From: an uncultured Erysipelotrichaceae bacterium
Lineage (GTDB): Bacteria; Bacillota_I; Bacilli_A; Erysipelotrichales; Erysipelotrichaceae
Assembly: GCA_947385085.1 (NCBI GenBank)
Contig: CANDJN010000018.1
Span: forward strand, 1-38,411
Direction: 5' to 3'
Length of the DNA stretch: 38,411 nt
Numbering within the stretch: the stretch's first letter is position 1; the number at the start of each line of letters is the position of its first letter. The notes beneath the pieces were generated by a model. That model ran no database searches, was not told the origin of the DNA, and saw nothing but the letters and a program-made list of their open reading frames with translations. A program made the translations under genes and the position numbers. Shown piece after piece: positions 24,607 through 32,269 of this stretch.

Positions 24607-25851
24607 TTATTTTCGCCGCTGTAGCGCATTCCCAATTCGGTACTGGTTCCGATATTTAGCAATCGTACGCCGCGATACGCTAATACCCTGTGCTTCCAGG
24701 AGTGCAACAAGCTGGGCATCAGAATAAGGCCGATGCTTGTTCTCACTTTGAATCAGTTCTTTGAGCGCCGCAATGACATGAACACGGCTATTTCCGTTTA
24801 CTGTTAAGGGAAAGAAGCTGCGCAGCGGCAATACGCGGTTTTCAAACATAATGGTTTTTTTGGCTACAGCGCGGGAAACTGTCGACTCGTGAAAACCGAT
24901 TGCCTCAGCGCATTGGCGCATGGTCAGTGGTTTTAAAAAGGAATGATGCACAAAATAGTCATGTTGGTGCTCACACATGAAGGTTAAAATCGCTAATAAG
25001 GTGGAGCAGCGCTTGTGAAAGCTGTCAATGAACAGCTTTGCTTCACGAGTCATCTTCTTTATGTAAGCCAGAGTCTCGGCCTCTTTGACATCATGATAGT
25101 GATCGGTAATGGTGAAACGATCTGGCCGTTGTGTCAGTTCAATATGGACAATTCCTTCCTCTACATATATCGATGCGTCCGGTCGCACCTCCACCGCGGC
25201 CTTGGCATATTGCGCACCGGGTCGAGGATTCAATGAGGTAATCAGGGCTACCGCTTCCTGTACCTCATCCAATTTCACACCCAGAGCACGCGCAATCGTC
25301 TCATAGTGATGCGCCGCCAATTTCTCTATATGGTCACGTACGATCCGTTCACCAATCGCTGCGATGGGTTCATTATGATTGCGCAGCTGAATTAAAATAC
25401 ACTCCTGCACGTTACGCGCAAAGACACCGGCAGGCTCCAGCTGCTGCAGCGCGCCAATGGTCTCGCTAACCGCAATGGGATCGCTGTGACAAAGCGCCGC
25501 AATTTCCTCATCATCCATGCGCAGGTAGCCATCATCATCCAAAGCTGCGATTAAAAATTCCGCCAATTCATAAGAATAGGCAAAATCGCTCCAATAAACC
25601 TGCGCCAACAGTACATCCTGTAATGTCTCTGTTGCCGCAATCGTATTCAATGCCGCATCGTAGCCTTCCCCACTCTCGTGCCAGCTAAAGCCGCCAGCCC
25701 ATTCCAATAGCGGATTTGTTTCCACCATGCGCTGTGCTTCTGCCATAAACGCGGTATCATTCATCGCCAGTACAGCCAAAGCATAGCGCTGATGCTGGGA
25801 CAGCTTCGGCTGAACCTTTAATTTTTGCTTCACTTCCGGCTGTAGCTTCAT
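24607..25851 (-). CDS. rpoN: RNA polymerase sigma-54 factor
   Basis: 414 residues, slightly short for RpoN. The glutamine-rich activator-binding region I is at the start (LSQHQRYALAVLAMND). The core-binding region follows (LAEFLIAALDDDGYL, QQLEPAGVFARNVQECILIQL), then the helix-turn-helix (TMRQCAEAIGFHESTVSRAV). The RpoN box is near the end as SRRTIAKYRNQ. Sigma-54 promoters need an enhancer-binding ATPase; none is in the window. ATG 25851 follows AAAGGATG; a TTG one codon upstream is possible. It is divergent from the glycyl radical enzyme gene across a 280-bp region. Confidence 0.95.
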   Translation of the reverse strand: MKLQPEVKQKLKVQPKLSQHQRYALAVLAMNDTAFMAEAQRMVETNPLLEWAGGFSWHESGEGYDAALNTIAATETLQDVLLAQVYWSDFAYSYELAEFLIAALDDDGYLRMDDEEIAALCHSDPIAVSETIGALQQLEPAGVFARNVQECILIQLRNHNEPIAAIGERIVRDHIEKLAAHHYETIARALGVKLDEVQEAVALITSLNPRPGAQYAKAAVEVRPDASIYVEEGIVHIELTQRPDRFTITDHYHDVKEAETLAYIKKMTREAKLFIDSFHKRCSTLLAILTFMCEHQHDYFVHHSFLKPLTMRQCAEAIGFHESTVSRAVAKKTIMFENRVLPLRSFFPLTVNGNSRVHVIAALKELIQSENKHRPYSDAQLVALLEAQGISVSRRTIAKYRNQYRIGNALQRRK

Positions 25852-26000
25852 CAATTCGCATCCTTTTCCTATATGATTACTATGTAATTCCTATATATTA
25901 CCTATATTCATTATAACAAATTTTTCAGTCATGCGAACAGACTCCGTCATTATTTGCACAATTCATAATGGAAGCAGCTTTTCGCTTTTTTATTTCACTT

Positions 26001-26109
26001 TATTGTTTTTTATCGTTTATCATTATTTTTATATTGTTTTTTATCGTTTTGTTCTTGCATTCATGCTGTAACCTGTTATAATAATAATGAAAAACGATAT
26101 TCACGATAA
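26001..26109. promoter_or_regulatory. Candidate operator array around the glycyl radical enzyme promoter
   Basis: An 18-base direct repeat (TATTGTTTTTTATCGTTT) occurs at 26001-26018 and 26032-26049, 31 bp apart, i.e. about three helical turns. The inverted motif follows as AAAAACGATA at 26090-26099 and ACGATAA at 26103-26109. The sigma-A promoter lies between the two pairs. Same-face spacing and the placement on both sides of the promoter suggest repressor sites with looping. The DeoR-type regulator 5 kb downstream is a candidate binder (inference). Confidence 0.55.
26055..26082 (+). promoter_or_regulatory. Sigma-A promoter of the glycyl radical enzyme operon
   Basis: TTGCAT (26055-26060), 16 bp, perfect TATAAT (26077-26082), 48 bp before the start codon. 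A sigma-54 (-24/-12) element was searched for and not found. Confidence 0.65.
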
Positions 26110-26130
26110 GTGTGAGCACGGGAGGAACCA

Positions 26131-28485
26131 ATGGAAAATCTGACGCAAACAAAGCGCATCGCGATCTTGAAAGAAAAAATGCTGAGTGCACCGCGATATG
26201 CATCCATCGAACAGGCAAGAATTATCACCGAGGTTTATCAAACTAATGAATCATTATCGATTCCCAAAAAACGCGCGCTGTCCTTGAAGGCCGCTTTAGA
26301 ACAAATGGAAATCGGTGTGGAAAAGGAAGAGTTGATTGTAGGCAATCGCACCAAGGGCGTTCGCTATGGGGTGGTGTTCCCGGAAAGCGGCTGCTCATGG
26401 ATTGATCGGGAATTGGAAACACTCCCAACCCGGCCTCAGGATCAATTCCTTGTACATGAATCCGATATCAAGGAATTTCGTGAACACATTTACCCTTATT
26501 GGAAGGGACGCTCCATGGAGGATGTAATCCGTTCTCGCTATGGCAAAGAAATCAGCGCCATGGCTAAGGTCGTAAAGATCAATCAAAAGGATCATGCGCA
26601 GGGACATATCTGTCCTGATTGTACTACATGGCTGCGCAAGGGCCCTGCCGGATTGCGAAAAGAAGCGGAAGCAAAGCTTTCAACATGTTCTCCTGATCAA
26701 AAAGAATTTTATGAATGTACCATTCTCGTCTTGGATGGCGCCTGTCATTTCATGATGCGCTATCACGACATGATCATGAAGATGATCGCCGATAGTGCCG
26801 CAGCGGAACATGATACGCTGTTAAAAGTTGCGGCCATCTGTAAGAAGCTGGCGCATGAGCCTGCGGAAACCTTTCATGAGGCTTTACAATCCCTGTGGTT
26901 CTTATTTGTCATTCTCCATATGGAATCCAACGCATCTTCCTTCTCACCGGGACGCATGGATCGCTATTTATACCCCTATTATCAAAAGGATATGGAAAAC
27001 GGCACCTTGAATCATCAGGATGCACTGGAATTAATTGAATGCCTATGGCTGAAATTCAATCAGATCGTTTACCTGCGCAATCAAAACAGCGCGAAGTATT
27101 TCGCCGGCTTCCCGATTGGCTTCAATATTGCGGTTGGCGGCATTGATGAAGCTGGAAACGACGTATATAATGAATTATCCTCGCTGTTCTTAAAAGCGCA
27201 GTATCACTTGGGACTGCCTCAGCCTAACTTGTCGGTACGCCTACACCATGGCACTTCGCATGAGCTGATGCAGGAAGCGATTCAAGTCGTAGCTCGAGGA
27301 AGCGGCATGCCGCAGTTCTTCAACGATGAAGCGATTGTCAAGGCCATGCAGGAGGACTTGAATATCGAAGCAGCGGATGCACGCAATTATGCGATTGTAG
27401 GATGCGTGGAACTGACTACGCATGGGAATTGCCTGGGATGGTCCGATGCCGCTATGTTTAATTTTAACAAGGCATTGGAGCTGACGCTGAATAACGGAAA
27501 GTGTCTGTTAAACGGTGAAAAAATCGGTCTTGATTTAGGCAATCTGGAAACCTATGCGAGCTTCGAGGATTTAGAGGCTGCCTTCCAGAAACAAATTGAC
27601 TATTTTATCGACGAAATGATGAAGGCAGAAGTCGTGGTGGAGCAGTGTCATCAGGAGTGCCTGCCGACAGCGTTTTTATCAACCGTCATCGATAGCTGTA
27701 TGGAACGCGGTTTGGATGTGACCAAGGGCGGAGCGAAATACAATCTCTCCGGCATTCAAATGATTCAAGTAGCTAATCTCGCCGACTCACTGGCCGCGAT
27801 TAAGCAACTGGTTTATGATACAAAAACCATCGAAGCGAAGGAATTATTAGAAGCGCTGCGCTGTGATTTTAAGGGTCATGAAATCACGCAGGCAATGTTA
27901 TTAAACAAGGTCCCTAAATACGGCAACGACGTTGATTGGGTCGATGATTTGGGAGCTCGCTGGGCCGGTTATTTCCGTGAACGCATGAAGGATTTCACCA
28001 ATTATCGCGGCGGTCCTTATCATACCGGAATGTATACGGTATCGGCACACGTTCCGATGGGTGAAAATGTCGGCGCATCACCGGATGGCCGCAATGCCTT
28101 AACCCCGTTAGCTGACGGCGGCATGTCTCCGGTATATGGACGTGACATTGCCGGACCTACCGCTGTGTTAAAAAGTGTCGCACGGATGCGGAATTCCTAT
28201 ACGACGAACGGCGGATTGTTGAATATGAAGTTTTTACCGCAATTCTTCCAGACGGAAACCGGACGGATGAAATTTGAAAATTTCTTAAGATCGTTTGTCG
28301 ATCTGGAAGTACCGCATATACAGTTCAACGTCGTCAACAAAGAGGATTTATTGGACGCACAGCTTCATCCGGAAAACCATCGTTCCCTCACCGTGCGCGT
28401 TGCCGGCTATACCGCCTACTTCGTTGAGCTGGCAGGAAAGCTGCAGGATGAAATCATTGAAAGAACCACGTATGAAAACATCTGA
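26131..28485 (+). CDS. Glycyl radical enzyme, YbiW/PflD-like
   Basis: 784 residues. The glycyl radical site is Gly759 in TVRVAGYTAYF, and the thiyl cysteine is Cys425 in VGCVELTTHG. These are the two obligatory parts of a glycyl radical enzyme. GCVE, rather than the adjacent-cysteine motif of pyruvate formate-lyase, puts it in the dehydratase/C-O lyase branch. The residue after GCVE is Leu, not the Pro of glycerol, propanediol and hydroxyproline dehydratases or choline lyase. An aldolase of the FSA type and an activase follow directly, as in E. coli fsaA-ybiW-ybiY. Those GREs open 1,5-anhydroglucitol- or 1,5-anhydromannitol-6-phosphate to 1-deoxyfructose-6-phosphate. That function is inferred here by context and motif. 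GGGAGGAACC ribosome site; the 3' end overlaps the activase gene by 14 bp. Confidence 0.9.
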   Translation: MENLTQTKRIAILKEKMLSAPRYASIEQARIITEVYQTNESLSIPKKRALSLKAALEQMEIGVEKEELIVGNRTKGVRYGVVFPESGCSWIDRELETLPTRPQDQFLVHESDIKEFREHIYPYWKGRSMEDVIRSRYGKEISAMAKVVKINQKDHAQGHICPDCTTWLRKGPAGLRKEAEAKLSTCSPDQKEFYECTILVLDGACHFMMRYHDMIMKMIADSAAAEHDTLLKVAAICKKLAHEPAETFHEALQSLWFLFVILHMESNASSFSPGRMDRYLYPYYQKDMENGTLNHQDALELIECLWLKFNQIVYLRNQNSAKYFAGFPIGFNIAVGGIDEAGNDVYNELSSLFLKAQYHLGLPQPNLSVRLHHGTSHELMQEAIQVVARGSGMPQFFNDEAIVKAMQEDLNIEAADARNYAIVGCVELTTHGNCLGWSDAAMFNFNKALELTLNNGKCLLNGEKIGLDLGNLETYASFEDLEAAFQKQIDYFIDEMMKAEVVVEQCHQECLPTAFLSTVIDSCMERGLDVTKGGAKYNLSGIQMIQVANLADSLAAIKQLVYDTKTIEAKELLEALRCDFKGHEITQAMLLNKVPKYGNDVDWVDDLGARWAGYFRERMKDFTNYRGGPYHTGMYTVSAHVPMGENVGASPDGRNALTPLADGGMSPVYGRDIAGPTAVLKSVARMRNSYTTNGGLLNMKFLPQFFQTETGRMKFENFLRSFVDLEVPHIQFNVVNKEDLLDAQLHPENHRSLTVRVAGYTAYFVELAGKLQDEIIERTTYENI

Positions 28486-29389
28486 GGCGCTCGTATTTGA
28501 CATCAAGCGCTTTGCGGTACACGATGGCACGGGACTTCGAACCACCGTATTCTTCAAGGGCTGTCCCCTGTCCTGCCGCTGGTGTCAAAATCCTGAAGGA
28601 TTATCGGCCAAGCGCCGTGTCGTCTATTTTGAAAACCGCTGTATGCACTGCCGGCGCTGCGAACAGGTCGATACGGCAAATCAGCTGACGTATCAAAATG
28701 ATCGGCCGTATTTCCATAAGCCGGAAACCGGGAGCTTTGATCATGTGATTGAAGCATGTCCTACCGGCGCCATCCGCTATGATTCAAAAGCGTATGACAT
28801 CGAAACGCTCCTGCAGAAAATCATGGAGGATCGCGTGTTTTTCCGCTCTGAGGGCGGTGTTACCTTTTCCGGGGGCGAGCCATTCTTACAAAAGGATTTC
28901 CTCATCGCCATTTTGCGACGCTGTCATGAGGAAGGCATTCATACTGCCATCGAAACCTCATTTTATGCGCCCTATGAGCTCATTGAACAGGCCCTGCCGT
29001 ATTTGGATCTCATCTATATTGATCTGAAAATATTCGATGATGACAAGCACCGGGAAGCAACCGGCGTAAGCAATCAGCTCATTAAAGAAAATATTGCCAA
29101 GGTTTTAAGCGGACCTTATCAAGAGCGTGTCATCATTCGCACCCCACTGATTCCTGGATATAGCGCTGATGATGATAATATTCACGCAATCGCTGAATTT
29201 CTATGCCAACACGATCTCGATGTTCGCTATGAGCTCTTAAATTACAATCCGCTCGCATCGGCAAAATATCCGCTTGTGGATCGCGAATACGGCATTGATA
29301 CGAATTGTAAAATGTTTAGCAAAGACGAAATGAAGCATTACCATGACCTCGCCAAACAGGCAGGCATTCACCATTTAATCACAGAATAG
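28472..29389 (+). CDS. Glycyl radical enzyme activating enzyme (radical SAM)
   Basis: 305 residues. It uses S-adenosylmethionine and a [4Fe-4S] cluster to place the radical on Gly759 of the partner. The radical SAM motif is Cys31-x3-Cys35-x2-Cys38 in FKGCPLSCRWCQNPEG; the SAM-binding TFSGGEPFLQ follows. Between them most activases of this branch carry a two-cluster ferredoxin insert with about eight cysteines. Here only Cys57, Cys60, Cys63 and Cys96 remain, enough for one cluster. The start at 28472 overlaps the upstream stop; a much longer upstream frame is an artefact of the overlap. A clear ribosome site is lacking, so translation is probably coupled to the GRE gene. Confidence 0.92.
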   Translation: MKTSEALVFDIKRFAVHDGTGLRTTVFFKGCPLSCRWCQNPEGLSAKRRVVYFENRCMHCRRCEQVDTANQLTYQNDRPYFHKPETGSFDHVIEACPTGAIRYDSKAYDIETLLQKIMEDRVFFRSEGGVTFSGGEPFLQKDFLIAILRRCHEEGIHTAIETSFYAPYELIEQALPYLDLIYIDLKIFDDDKHREATGVSNQLIKENIAKVLSGPYQERVIIRTPLIPGYSADDDNIHAIAEFLCQHDLDVRYELLNYNPLASAKYPLVDREYGIDTNCKMFSKDEMKHYHDLAKQAGIHHLITE

Positions 29390-29403
29390 AGGAGGAAAAG
29401 AAA

Positions 29404-30084
29404 ATGGAATTTATTATTGACACTGTGAATTTAGACGAAATTAAGGAGGCGGTTGAGTATTTGCCGATTGTCGGTGTTACCAGCAATCCTTCCATCGTGA
29501 AGGCGACATCACCAAAGCATTTCTTTAACCATATGCGCACGATTCGTTCCATCATCGGTAAAGAGCGCAGCTTACACGTACAGATCATCGCCAAGGACTG
29601 CGAAGGAATTTTAAAGGAAGCAGATAAAATCGCTGCCGAAATTGATTCCGATGTTTATGTGAAAATCCCCGTATCCTATGAAGGTGTGAAAGCGATCAAA
29701 GCCTTAAAGGCACAGGGACGCAACGTTACGGCAACCGCTGTATACGATTTGATGCAGGCTTACATGGCATTGGCTGCCGGCGCTGATTATATCGCACCGT
29801 ATGTAAATCGCATCGGTAATTTAGGCAGCGATCCGAATGAATTAATTCGTCAATGTGTGAATCGCATCAATACCGATAGCTATAACTGTAAAATCGTAGC
29901 CGCAAGCTTTAAAGGTGTAAAGCAAATCTGCGATGCATGGAACAACGGCGCCCAAGCCATTACCGCTCCGGTTGCCCTGTTAAATCAGATTTTTAAAAAT
30001 CCGAACATCGAAAAAGCAGTCAATGACTTTAATGCCGACTGGTACAGTATGTACGGCGAAGGCAAAGGTCTTTGTGATTTATAG
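29404..30084 (+). CDS. Fructose-6-phosphate aldolase / transaldolase-like protein
   Basis: 226 residues, the length of the FSA/TalC class rather than of full transaldolases. Lys87 in DVYVKIPVSYEG is the Schiff-base lysine. GVTSNPSIV near the N-terminus, NVTATAVYDLMQA and YIAPYVNRIGNL are conserved. FSA cleaves fructose-6-phosphate and, more physiologically, 1-deoxyfructose-6-phosphate, to glyceraldehyde-3-phosphate plus dihydroxyacetone or hydroxyacetone. This would take the product of the upstream GRE into glycolysis, where gapA acts. It starts 14 bp after the activase stop with GAGGAGG, so it is the third gene of the operon. A weak hairpin without a T-run follows. Confidence 0.92.
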   Translation: MEFIIDTVNLDEIKEAVEYLPIVGVTSNPSIVKATSPKHFFNHMRTIRSIIGKERSLHVQIIAKDCEGILKEADKIAAEIDSDVYVKIPVSYEGVKAIKALKAQGRNVTATAVYDLMQAYMALAAGADYIAPYVNRIGNLGSDPNELIRQCVNRINTDSYNCKIVAASFKGVKQICDAWNNGAQAITAPVALLNQIFKNPNIEKAVNDFNADWYSMYGEGKGLCDL

Positions 30085-30099
30085 GATTACTCAAAGAAA

Positions 30100-30123
30100 A
30101 CAAGCGGTTTGGGAATCGCTTGT
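30100..30123 (+). terminator. Weak hairpin after the aldolase gene
   Basis: Stem ACAAGCG / CGCTTGT with a 10-base loop, 15 bp after the stop. It lacks a T-run, so termination may be partial and the following genes could receive read-through. Confidence 0.35.
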
Positions 30124-30153
30124 GCTAATCATGAAGAAAATGATCAAAACGGC

Positions 30154-30182
30154 TTGTATGACAGTGTTCCTTTTTCTATAAT
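30154..30182 (+). promoter_or_regulatory. Sigma-A promoter of manA-like gene
   Basis: TTGTAT (30154-30159), 17 bp, perfect TATAAT (30177-30182), 20 bp ahead of the ATG. It gives the isomerase-regulator pair its own transcription. No TATCGT motif was seen here. Confidence 0.65.
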
Positions 30183-30202
30183 GAGAATAAGGAGGCCACG
30201 TT

Positions 30203-31141
30203 ATGGAAAAACATTTATATCATATTTTACCCGTTTACAATGAACGCATATGGGGAGGAAGTGAATTGATTCGCCGCTATGGCTATGACTGCACGCTGGC
30301 TAATTTAGGCGAATGCTACAACGTCATTGCGATGAAAGGACATTTGGATTGCGATGTGGCAGAAACAAAGGAAAAGCTATCTGATTTTTATCACAGTCAT
30401 GAGAAACTGTTTCAGTGCGGCACCAAGGAAATGCCGGTACGCGCCGCGATGGCGAATCCGATTGCGCCGATGTCGGTTCAGATTCATCCTGACGATGCCT
30501 ATGCCTTAGCGCATGACGGGCGGCTGGGCAAGCCGGACGGCGTTTATTTCATTGATGGTGAAGGTACGATGGGGCTCGGTCACTATGCCAAAACCCGCGA
30601 AGAATTTATACAGCTTGCCAAGGAGCAGAAATGGGATCAGCTGTTGCGCTATATCCCCGTTAAAAAGGGTGATTTTGTCAACATCCCATATGGTACGCTG
30701 CATGCCTTCGGCAAGGGCTTTGTGTTAATCGAATTCTCACAGAATGCCGATTTAACGTATCGCTTATACGATTATGACCGGATTGATGAAGCAACCGGAA
30801 AGGGGCGCGAGCTGCACGTCGACAAGGTTTTGGAATGTGTGAACGTTCCCAATGATCACGTCGATCCCATAGAGCTTCAGCCATTTTGCAAAGACGGCTG
30901 TGAAATTACCGTATTCCACAGTGAGCCGAAGGTTTACAGTGCCGGACGCATTCGCGTTGAACAGGAACAGGGCAGCTATGAGCGCAAGGAATTTTACTTT
31001 TTAACCGTGATATCCGGATCAGGATGGATCAATGATGTGCCGGTAAAGCCGGGCGAAACGCTTTTCGTGCCCTGTGCTTTCAGCGCTATTACCCTCAAGG
31101 GCAATTTGGATTTGACCTATGTCACCTATGAGATGAAATAA
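30203..31141 (+). CDS. manA: Mannose-6-phosphate isomerase family protein
   Basis: 312 residues, the short Firmicutes class. ManA interconverts mannose-6-phosphate and fructose-6-phosphate with zinc. The N-terminal RIWGGSELIRRYGY, the metal motif SVQIHPDD (Gln93, His95) and PYGTLHAFG (His167) are present. The third usual ligand, the glutamate of a GK-T/S-E motif, is replaced by aspartate (GKPD, Asp112). This could change metal binding or substrate, and makes a noncanonical hexose phosphate possible. AAGGAGG ribosome site; 52 bp ahead of the DeoR gene. Its location behind the GRE set suggests related sugar-phosphate chemistry (inference); ordinary mannose metabolism is the alternative. Confidence 0.85.
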   Translation: MEKHLYHILPVYNERIWGGSELIRRYGYDCTLANLGECYNVIAMKGHLDCDVAETKEKLSDFYHSHEKLFQCGTKEMPVRAAMANPIAPMSVQIHPDDAYALAHDGRLGKPDGVYFIDGEGTMGLGHYAKTREEFIQLAKEQKWDQLLRYIPVKKGDFVNIPYGTLHAFGKGFVLIEFSQNADLTYRLYDYDRIDEATGKGRELHVDKVLECVNVPNDHVDPIELQPFCKDGCEITVFHSEPKVYSAGRIRVEQEQGSYERKEFYFLTVISGSGWINDVPVKPGETLFVPCAFSAITLKGNLDLTYVTYEMK

Positions 31142-31193
31142 CGTCATTAATCTCTGATGTCAAGCTTCTGATCCGTTAAGGAAGGATGATAGT

Positions 31194-31958
31194 ATGTTGC
31201 AGCAAGAACGACATAACCAGATTCTGGCCAAACTAAACTTAGATGGGCAAGTCAAGGTGAAGGAGCTCAGTGATGATTTTCATGTCACCCAAGATTGTAT
31301 TCGCAAGGATTTGGCCATTTTGGAAAAGGATGGACTATTGAAACGCATTCACGGCGGGGCGATTCGCACGCGTAAAAATCTGCATCATTATCACGTCAAG
31401 GAACGTAAAAGCCTTAACACGGCAGAAAAAAAGATCATTGCCCAAAAAGCCGTGGACCTGATTAAACCCGGCTCGATGATTTTTCTGGATGTATCGACCA
31501 TCAATCTGGAAATCGCCAAGATTATTTATCAAAAGGATATGAATCTTACCGTGGTTTCCAATATGATTGATATTATGAATGTCTTTGCCCAAGGTGGAGC
31601 CCCCCGCTTTCTCTTACTCGGCGGGGAGTTCAACCGCTCCAGGGACGGCTTTGTCGGCAGCATCACCATCGATCAGATTCACAACTATCAATTTGATCTT
31701 TCCTTTATCGGCGTTGTCGGCATCGATCTGTATGAAGGTAAAGCGATGACGTATGATGTGAATGACGGATTGACCAAGAAGGCGATCATCTCCACCAGCA
31801 AGCAGCGTTACATGGTCGCTGAAAAAGCCAAGCTGCATCAGGACGGCAATTATGTATTTGCGGATATTGCGGATTTTACCGGCTTGATCTGTGAAAGCTC
31901 TCTGGAGGAACAGGAAAATGCACAGCTGCACCATAGTCAGATTACTATCATCGCATAG
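31194..31958 (+). CDS. DeoR-family transcriptional regulator
   Basis: 254 residues, standard length. The N-terminal winged helix-turn-helix carries the DeoR signature (VKVKELSDDFHVTQDCIRKD, then LAILEKDGLLKRIHGGAI). The C-terminal sugar-phosphate sensor domain has FLDVSTINLEIAKI, VVSNMIDI, LLGGEFNRSRDGFVG and MVAEKAKL. Such repressors usually sense a phosphorylated sugar and control the neighbouring catabolic genes. Candidate targets are the manA-like gene and the GRE operon, whose promoter carries TATCGT repeats. AAGGATG ribosome site. A strong terminator ends the unit. Confidence 0.93.
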   Translation: MLQQERHNQILAKLNLDGQVKVKELSDDFHVTQDCIRKDLAILEKDGLLKRIHGGAIRTRKNLHHYHVKERKSLNTAEKKIIAQKAVDLIKPGSMIFLDVSTINLEIAKIIYQKDMNLTVVSNMIDIMNVFAQGGAPRFLLLGGEFNRSRDGFVGSITIDQIHNYQFDLSFIGVVGIDLYEGKAMTYDVNDGLTKKAIISTSKQRYMVAEKAKLHQDGNYVFADIADFTGLICESSLEEQENAQLHHSQITIIA

Positions 31959-32228
31959 GACAAACGAATGAAATGCATCGGGGAGACTCGCTTTGTAATT
32001 TAGCAATATGTGATAATCAATGAATACCATCTTTGAATTATACATATAAAAAGACCACACAATAGACTTTAAATGTTGTGTGGTTTTGTTGTGATTATGA
32101 AAAACGAAAACAGTGCTAATATTTCAGCAAATTTTCCATTCATCTTTTCTACTTAAGATCCGGCTTTGATTCATAAGATAATAAGCATAGTGAAATGTGA
32201 AGCATAAAATATATACGTCTATTGCGTT
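31959..32228 (+). other. Spacer between DeoR gene and protease gene
   Basis: About 270 bp. It contains the DeoR terminator (32051-32088) and otherwise AT-rich sequence without a credible reading frame. A clear -35/-10 pair for the protease gene was not identified. Confidence 0.4.
32051..32088 (+). terminator. Terminator of manA-deoR unit
   Basis: Perfect 9-bp stem ACCACACAA / TTGTGTGGT around a 12-base loop, followed by TTTTGTT. A-rich 5' flank. Confidence 0.82.
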
Positions 32229-32257
32229 TTTCCCTCTTTTCATAGTATAGAGGGAAA
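32229..32257 (+). repeat. Perfect inverted repeat just ahead of protease ribosome site
   Basis: TTTCCCTCT (32229-32237) and AGAGGGAAA (32249-32257) flank an 11-base spacer. The 3' arm merges into the AAAGG ribosome site of the gene starting at 32270. It may be an operator or an RNA hairpin that masks the ribosome site. The spacer holds CATAGTATA, which fits a sigma-K type -10 pattern (weak). Confidence 0.6.
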
Positions 32258-32269
32258 GGTTGTGACACT

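Noticed and set aside
25976..25992. Possible sigma-54 promoter (TGGAAGCAG...TTTCGC) between rpoN and the GRE gene
   Set aside because: The GG and GC elements are two bases too far apart and the -24 hexamer is poor.
28295..28471. 59-residue N-terminal extension of the activase
   Set aside because: It is the out-of-frame 3' end of the glycyl radical enzyme gene; activase similarity starts at 28472.
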